A stretch of DNA of 64,000 nucleotides from Gordionus sp. m RMFG-2023 (lineage: Eukaryota > Nematomorpha > Gordioida > Chordodea > Parachordodidae): NCBI RefSeq assembly GCF_954871325.1, contig NC_088777.1, positions 10,269,366 to 10,333,365 of the forward strand, written 5' to 3'. How positions within the stretch are numbered: the first letter of the stretch is position 1; every line of letters begins with the position of its first letter. This document shows, piece after piece, positions 57,440 through 64,000 of the stretch. The position numbers and the translations under genes are program-made. The notes under the pieces are model-generated. The model ran no database searches and was not told the DNA's origin. It saw only the letters and a program-made list of their open reading frames with translations.

Positions 57440-58505
57440 AAATACTTAAAATAATAATTTTGTCAAATTTTTTTTTTTTAATAATTATTATTCTCATTGA
57501 TACTTTCGTTGGTTCATTTTCTTCCTGTTATTTTTATCATTTTCTTAGTAACTTTTCCCCAAAAAAATATATCAAAATTTTGTTAACTAAAAATTATTAG
57601 GGCAGATAAATAGGCTAAGATACCATGAATACATAAATAAAATGGATTAGAAATAATTTTAAAATAGTGATTACTAAACCTAAAATTAAGAATCTGCTAA
57701 GCAGGTTTAGAAATAAAACAAGTCATGACATCTATAAAATTAGAATTGTTAAATAAACAAAAAACTCATTTCTATTTCTCTTTTTATATAATTTAATCTT
57801 CAATATAAATTATTTCTGCTTAAAAACGAACCTACAAAGCCTTCAAATTAACTAATTCTAGGAAAACATCATGCTAAACATCCAAATATTTTTATTTTTT
57901 TAAAAAAAATGTGTATCAAAGTTATTAATAATCAACACAGTATATTAATTGTTAAAAATATAATCGGGATTTTTTTTTATAAAGAAAAAGAAATTAAAAT
58001 ATTTATTTTCGTAAATTTCAATGTATCTATCCAAATGGAAAATAAACAAAATACAAATTTGATAGATACTACCTTAAGGCAATACCTATCATTTATGGTA
58101 GCTTATATGAAAGAAAGTTTGATATGGTAAGAATTTATCATTGGACCGAATAAGCTATGGTGATTTTTATTGGTTAATAATAATTATATTTCTATTTTTA
58201 ACTATTATTTACTAATTCGTGCTTATGGATATTACAAGCCTATTTTTTATTATTTTAAGTTAGGTATATTATATTTAATAAAGTTTTTTTAAATGTAAAG
58301 TTGAAATAAATTTTAATGTCATTTTTTTTATAAAATTTGCTTTAAAAACTAGCCTCAGCTTAAATTCTTATACAATATAGGTATAATATAATTTTTTTAT
58401 TGAAAATACTAATAGGAGTGTGTGTGAAGAAAATAATTTAAAAAACAAGTTTTTTTTTAAATTCTTATCAAATACAATATTATACAAAAAATTTTATGAA
58501 ATACT
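57440..58505. other. AT-rich; one weak open frame
   Basis: A plus-strand frame at 57909-58130 includes MENKQNTNLIDTTLRQYLSF from an internal ATG near 58034; I do not recognise it and it could be chance. Otherwise nothing supported. Confidence 0.25.
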
Positions 58506-58634
58506 ATAATTATAATTTTTGTGGGAATTTTGCCAATTCATCAAGAATTTCGTTTGTCGTTGGAAACAAATCTCTGTGGATATTTAACAGAGCTAACCCA
58601 TTTAGCCGAGATTCGGAAGTAGTACTTCGTAAAT

Positions 58635-60495
58635 CAGGCGCGTACGCAGCGGGGGGGGGCAGGGGAACAAATCTCCCCCCCCCCCCCCAAAGCCAAAAAA
58701 TGCAGATGCCGGATTATATTTTTCAAAAATATTATTGTTAATATTAATTTATATTTGTTAATATTTATTCTTATCTCATATATACATATATATATATATA
58801 TATTTTATTTATCACATTCATCTACTAAGTTATTTTATCAATCAATTTCGATTTCAAGTTTTCCTTGGCTTAATTTACCTATTATTTTCAAATTTTAGTG
58901 GCGTAATATTTATCTAAATTTCTAATAAAATAATAATTATCTCTGAAACTCCTTGTCCAACAGGGAGAAAAAAATTGCAAGCTTGTCCAACAAGATCGAG
59001 TCTCCGCCACAGTAACAGCTATTTTGGAGTTAGAAGAGCTGATTATTAATGCTATTACTGAAATATCACAATGGCTTGAAAGAAATATTTCCTCAGAAGC
59101 AAGAAAATTATTGGATTCAATACTTATTCCAAATTTTTTTTCTCATTAGAATGTATTATTTAATTATACAACTTATGTAATACTTTTAAAAACATAACAT
59201 TGACTTGATTAAGAAGATGAGTATAGCGGAGAGCATTTATTAGAACTCAAGGAAATAGAGCTAGTGTTGTTGAAGAATTTCATATTTTATATGTTATTGT
59301 TGAGTCAAAAGCAGAGCTATACGTGTTAAATATTTGTCCCCCTCGACTTGCAGCAAGCAAGCTCATCATCAAAACATTAATATAGGATCAGTAGAAGAGT
59401 ATTATAAAACAAATGTCCCCTCTCCCAACCTTTTTCATATGGTGATAGAAAAAAATATAAATATTTGTTATATTTTTATCATGAAGATGTTAAAATATCT
59501 TATGATGCCTTATTAGCTGAATAACTATGATTAAAAGATTAACTATGGTTGATACAGTCCCAAAAAATGCTATGGATGCTTTTTATTTCAAACACATTTT
59601 AGATTATACTCCCAATTATTAAAATGGTTATATATATTAGCAGCTCTTTAGTAAACTAATGAGAGAACATTCACTTTTTTAAGAAGAATAACAGAGCCTT
59701 GCAGAGGTACCATTTGCAGGACCAGGCCCAGATTTTATTTTAAAATTTTTTCCGGCCCGGGTTTTTTTTAAAAAAATTTTCAGGCCTGGCCCGGCTGGCT
59801 TAGCCCGAATTTTTTAAAATAAATTATATTTATTTTTGATATTTCTAGCTAATAATGGCGATTTCAAATATTTGGTTTTAAAATATACAACTCGGCTCGG
59901 ATATTTTTTCTTAAAAAATTTTCAGGCCCAGCCCGGGTGTTTTTAAAAAAAAAATTACGAGCCCGGCCCGGGTATATTTAAAAAAATTAAAATACGGTCC
60001 GGCTCAGGGGCCGGGCCTGCAAGTCTGTGAAAAACATACCTATGAAATACAACATCTGAAAGTAGATTGAATGATTTGGATCTTTTGAATATTCATAGAC
60101 ATTTAAAGCCAAGCAAGGATTGATAATTGAAAAATTAGCTCATAACATACAAAATACAATTATTCCTAAGAAACTTTTTGTGTATTAATTTATATTTACA
60201 ACATTTAAATTTTTTATAGTTTATATATATTAAAAGCTCAAAAAATTCAAATTTCAATTTTGGGTCATTTAGGTGATTCATATCGTGGGTTATATTCACT
60301 TTATATTTTATGATTCACATTTAAATGCCGGTTTATATATATAATTTTTTTAATTCACATTAGTTTAAAATTGTGTATTAGAAAAGTTATTAATCCTAAT
60401 AAATTTATGCTTAGTATTTTTAATTAAAAATATTATTTCTTAAAAAAATTTATTACCCCCCCCCCCCCCAGACCAAATTCTTGCGTACGCGCCTG
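58635..60495 (+). mobile_element. Second hAT copy inserted in element 1, perfect 8-bp duplication
   Basis: Ends CAGGCGCGTACGCA (58635) and TGCGTACGCGCCTG (60495) are inverted repeats, and TCGTAAAT flanks both sides (58627-58634, 60496-60503). Poly-G follows the left end and poly-C precedes the right end. Plus-strand remnants of a hAT transposase are inside: CPPRLAASK and SVEEYYKTNVP near 59335-59420, TNERTFTFLRRIT near 59660-59690, and after a further insertion KTYL and NTTSESRLNDLDLLNIHRH at about 60038-60110. Its C-terminal domain is very close to that of its host element, so both belong to one family. Several stops; inactive. Confidence 0.9.
59692..60029. mobile_element. GC-rich element nested in the second hAT copy
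   Basis: CAGAGCCTTGCAGAGGTACC at the left and GGGCCTGCAAGTCTGTG at the right match the ends of 16905-18578; between them are GGCCCGG blocks and A/T runs. It splits the sequence coding for RRIKTYL of the surrounding transposase. An 8-bp duplication is not evident, either because of mutation or because the A-rich target hides it. Confidence 0.75.
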
Positions 60496-60970
60496 TCGTA
60501 AATATGTTTTCAACATTCTCAAGTTGGAAAAAGTCCTTTCATTCGTGCATGTTGTAATAGACAAACATGCAAGAATATAAAACAACTTCAAAATATTAGG
60601 AAATTGACCCAAGGTTTCTTTACACCGATTGAGCGCATCAATAGCATGCTCAGGTAAAATAGCTAAACGTAGTAAATATTTATACCACAATTCGAATTCA
60701 CTGATTAAATTTATTTCATAATCAATCTCATAGGAATAAAATTTTGCTAAATATTTAATTTTACAATAGTGGCATTAGAAAACGAAGAAAGATCGTTGGA
60801 TTTGAAGATTGCTAAAGACTTGTTTTTATCTAAATACCGTACTTTTATTTGCGATAAAAAGGTATCTAAGAATGGGATGAAAATGGATATTTTATATTAA
60901 TGCCTAGGTGCTAGACGAGGTTTAATTAATGTTATATCATAAAATTTAGCCTTCGATTTAACGTCTAGAT

Positions 60971-63564
60971 CAGTGGCCCCTACACTTTTTGAGCGAATGA
61001 AGCAGAATACCCCCATGAAAAGTACCCCTTTGAAAAGTATCCCCCCCCCTTCGAAAAAATGATAATTATGACACTCATAAATTTCAAAAATAATTTTTAT
61101 TACATCAATTTTTAATATATAATATAAATAAAATGCAAAAAATATAACTTTATAAATATTATTTTAAATTAATAATTTAGATAAATTAGGGGAAGAGAAA
61201 GCGAAAGAATTTATAATTTCATCAGTATTTAATTGTTTAAATAAAATTTTTACCATTGATAATATGGTTAAATTATTGAGAAAAGAATCTTTCATGGTAC
61301 TGTTCAGTCTTGTTTTAATTAATTTAATTTTGCTCATGACTATTTCGGCAGTACATGAGGTTGTGGGAATGGTTAATAAATATTTATATAAAATTCTTAA
61401 ATTAGGGAAAGCAGAAAAATTTTAAAGTAAACGATAAGGTAAAATAAATGAATAGTTTTTCCAATCTGAATCGTAAGTCCCTGAATTATCATCATCATCA
61501 GAAGAAGCTAAATAATGTATTGGTAAAAATATTTTAATTAAATAAATTTACAATTCTCAGAATCTGACAAATCTTTAGATTCTTGAACCTCTAGGTCATG
61601 AGTAATAATTACATTCCCCATTTTGGCCATCTTATTTCTAAACTTCAACATTTCTTCGAAAATTTTACTTGAATTTAAATTGTAAATTCACAAATATCCT
61701 CGATATCTTCTTTAATAATTGATTTTTCTGCCATTCCCTTTGGCGTAAAAAATGATGTTTGATGTAAAGATTTCATGGAATCATCATTAAATCTTTCGTT
61801 AAACTGCATAAAACACACCTAATCAAAAATGTAGATTTCTCTCCTTCATAAAATCTTGCGCCTTTAAAAAAACATCTAAAAATTCAGTGTTATTATCTAT
61901 TAGATTAAAAAATAATTAAGACAATAATTTTTATTATACTTCTCAAATTAATCAAGCAATCTTTTGCCAATTGAATTTGATTTATTGCATACCATATATC
62001 CTTCGAAATGGTTTACAATTTTGTACAAGTCAAACTTGTTATCAACAATATTTTATCCAAAATACAAAGTGATAAGATAAAATCAAATTTTTCTATTCTA
62101 AAGACTATAGCACTAGCCATAGTGGAAGTGGCAGGATCTTCAGAATCCTTCTGCCCTCAAGGCATCATAAAGTAGAAAAAAATTTACAATAGCTTTATAT
62201 GAGGATAACCAGCTTCTAAATAAAAAAACATTTTAAATCTAAATAAATAAGGTACTATTACCGAGTGGTATTATTGATGCGTAGAAATCGTTCGATTTTT
62301 TCAGATCATTACACTGAAATTTTTTGAGTACCTCATATCTTTTTACACCATTAAAATAGACATAAATCTCATCTAGTATTCCTAGAACATTTCGAAGTTC
62401 TTTAATTGATTGGCATAATTGAACAACGATTAAATTTAATCGATGACAATAACACCAAATAAAATCTGCCTTTGGCGCCTCTGCTCTAATCAAGGCTTTC
62501 ACACCATTGATTCTTCCACTCATGTTTGAGGCGCCATCATAACTTTGCCCAAATAGTTGTTCAAGAGGTAAATTCATCGAGCCAAGTTTGGATATTATAT
62601 TATGCTTTTTATCGAGACCTGTGGTATTTCCCTTACAATATATGTCAATCAGTCTTTCAACAGGCTTCGGCGTCTCACTATTTTCAACATACCTTACTAT
62701 CAAAGCTATTGCTTCTGATTTCGAAACATCGTATGTACATGATTGAAAAGCACCTGTTAAATGTAATCTCATTTTGAATTTTTTTTATAACCATATTTTT
62801 CATGGTTTCAATGAGAATGTTTATGTTATTATATGATAATAGGTTTGAATATAATTTCGTTTTTAATCCTTTTTTCTTTCTTCATTTTGCTGTATATACA
62901 TTTTTAGTATAGGTTCAGAATCTGCAATAAACTTAATAAGGGCCATCATATTGACTTCTTGTTGCCTGTTACCCCAGAAGGCTTGGTTACGAGATATTAA
63001 ATAATCTAAACATCTTATTATAATTCTTATAATAGAACGGTTATTATCTACACATTCTTTCTGAGGTGTTATAAATTTTAATATCGAATTTTTATTATGA
63101 GAAAGCCTTTCATAATAGGCCATCATATGTGCCTGTGAAGATTCATGCAGAATAATATCACGATTAATATTTTGCCATTTATCTAGACCTTCACATGTCC
63201 ATTTTGAATTTGCGTGTGGACCACCAAATAAGAGACATGTTAAGCAAAAAACTTTATACATTTTAATATTATAAGTAATCAAATTTCTAGGAATTTTGCT
63301 ATTGTCAATATTGGTTAATATTTTTAGGCATATTTTAAAATTGGAAAAATAATTTATGACAAGAAATTTCGGATAACAAATTTACTAAACATCGACCAAA
63401 ATTTCCCTCAATATATTAAATTAAATATTAAGTGGGGGGTCTTATTGTTACATTTATAAACCAGAAATCACATGATCATGATGGATGTAAAAAAAAGTAC
63501 CCCCACTCAAATTTACTGAAGCAGTTGCTTCGGACCCCCCCCCCCCCCGTTGTAGGGGCCCCTC
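60971..63564 (-). mobile_element. Third hAT element (element 2) inserted in element 1, 8-bp duplication
   Basis: 2594 bp bounded by GTCTAGAT on both sides (60963-60970, 63565-63572). Ends CAGTGGCCCCTACA and, in reverse, GAGGGGCCCCTACA. The minus strand encodes a different hAT transposase from element 1: 63282-62863, MYKVFCLTCLLFGG, GLDKWQNINRDIILHE (TTF-type zinc finger and following helix); 62772-62239, AIALIVRYVENSETPKP, LFGQSYDGASNMSGRINGV, CYCHRLNLIVVQLC (catalytic core region); and at about 61400-61180, FPNLRILYKYLLTIPTTSCT, MSKIKLIKTRLNSTMK (C-terminal dimerisation domain). Frame breaks and deletions lie between blocks (about 61400-62239). Probably once autonomous. Confidence 0.9.
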
Positions 63565-64000
63565 GTCTAGATAAATATTGTGAAAATATTCATTTACATT
63601 CATTCTTATTGTATCTACTTGTTCATACATATTTTCCGCCAAATCAATCCTGAACCAAATCTAAATTTGGTTTTTGTAAATTTCTATAAAGTAGGGAGTT
63701 ATAAGAAAATAATTTATTGATGCAACTAGCAGCAATGATAACTCTCAATTGAATTCAATAATGATATCCGACACATTAGTTTTTTTCATGCTCAGCCTTA
63801 TTTAACTTTTGTATTTCTATTTCTTCTATTCTACAAAATGGAAGCAAAAATGAAAAATATTTAAAAAATTATAGATATTTATTAATAATTAAAATATTAT
63901 TAAAAATACTTCATAATTCTAACTCACTAATAATTTTAAATTTAATAAAATAATTATATATAATAATAAAATTAATTACCGTTTGATTTCAATCTCTTTG

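Larger units (their letters stand above)
58510..64000 (-). mobile_element. Outer hAT transposon (element 1), split by two insertions, runs off the window
   Basis: A hAT transposase gene on the minus strand in three blocks. 64000-63573 encodes MAENMYEQVDTIRMNVNEYF; 60962-60504 encodes the IFIPFLD region, FLDTFLSQIKVRYLDKNKSL, and after one frame shift near 60740, YEIDYEINLISEFELWYKYL, FPNILKLFYILACL and NERTFSNLRMLKTYLR; 58634-58510 continues LRSTTSESRLNGLALLNIHR and ends FPQKL, TAA. The last two blocks are contiguous once the 58635-60495 insertion and one 8-bp repeat are discounted, completing a hAT C-terminal dimerisation domain. The paralogue at 22042-22605 covers the junction of the first two blocks. 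The copy also has a stop near 60960, so it is dead. Its right terminus is outside the window; the left terminus was not located. Confidence 0.85.

Noticed and set aside
62526-62777. 83-residue plus-strand frame
   Set aside because: Antisense shadow of the element 2 transposase core.

Overview
The window is metazoan nuclear DNA, very AT-rich (by eye around a quarter G+C), dominated by transposable elements and low-complexity repeats, with a few spliced genes whose introns are mostly short (45 nt to about 1.1 kb, GT-AG). Animal identity rests on a paired-class homeobox with the class-typical intron between homeodomain residues 46 and 47, a ZnT5-type zinc transporter, and an atypical-PKC-like kinase gene. 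I cannot name the phylum; an invertebrate with fast-evolving genes fits best.

Left part (1-23 kb): a decayed hAT transposon and small inverted-repeat elements (1-2.7 kb); a Prrx-like homeobox gene on the minus strand (3.7-5.0 kb); an unassigned Asn-rich, Cys-pair-bearing gene on the minus strand (6.3-7.0 kb); several non-autonomous DNA transposons with terminal inverted repeats (8.9-9.7, 12.2, 12.7-13.3, 15.1-15.4 kb); a two-exon unassigned membrane-protein gene (14.4-15.1 kb); and a 1.67-kb GC-rich-ended transposon with a perfect 8-bp target duplication (16.9-18.6 kb). The rest is AT-rich DNA in which I see no gene.

Middle part (22.9-42.1 kb): a SLC30A5-like zinc transporter gene (plus strand, 22.9-29.8 kb) with an antisense non-LTR retrotransposon and an RTE-like LINE fragment in its introns; a decayed hAT copy; a 16-bp tandem array; a Ty3/gypsy fossil into which a LINE has inserted, flanked by direct repeats; and a nine-exon atypical-PKC-like gene (39.6-42.1 kb) whose reading frame and splice sites are intact but whose catalytic motifs are gone.

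Right part (42.1-64 kb): a 9.9-kb satellite of about 167 copies of a 59-bp T-rich unit that begins a few bases after the kinase stop codon; then a transposon graveyard. Two paralogous-empty-site comparisons and two perfect 8-bp target duplications resolve nested insertions: one hAT element (minus strand, 58.5 kb to beyond the window end) is split by a second hAT copy (58635-60495), itself split by a GC-rich element (59692-60029), and separately by a third hAT element (60971-63564).

The genes do not form an evident pathway. The two longest spliced genes share a theme: preserved exon structure with loss of the residues that do the chemistry (kinase HRD and DFG motifs; transporter HxxxD aspartate).
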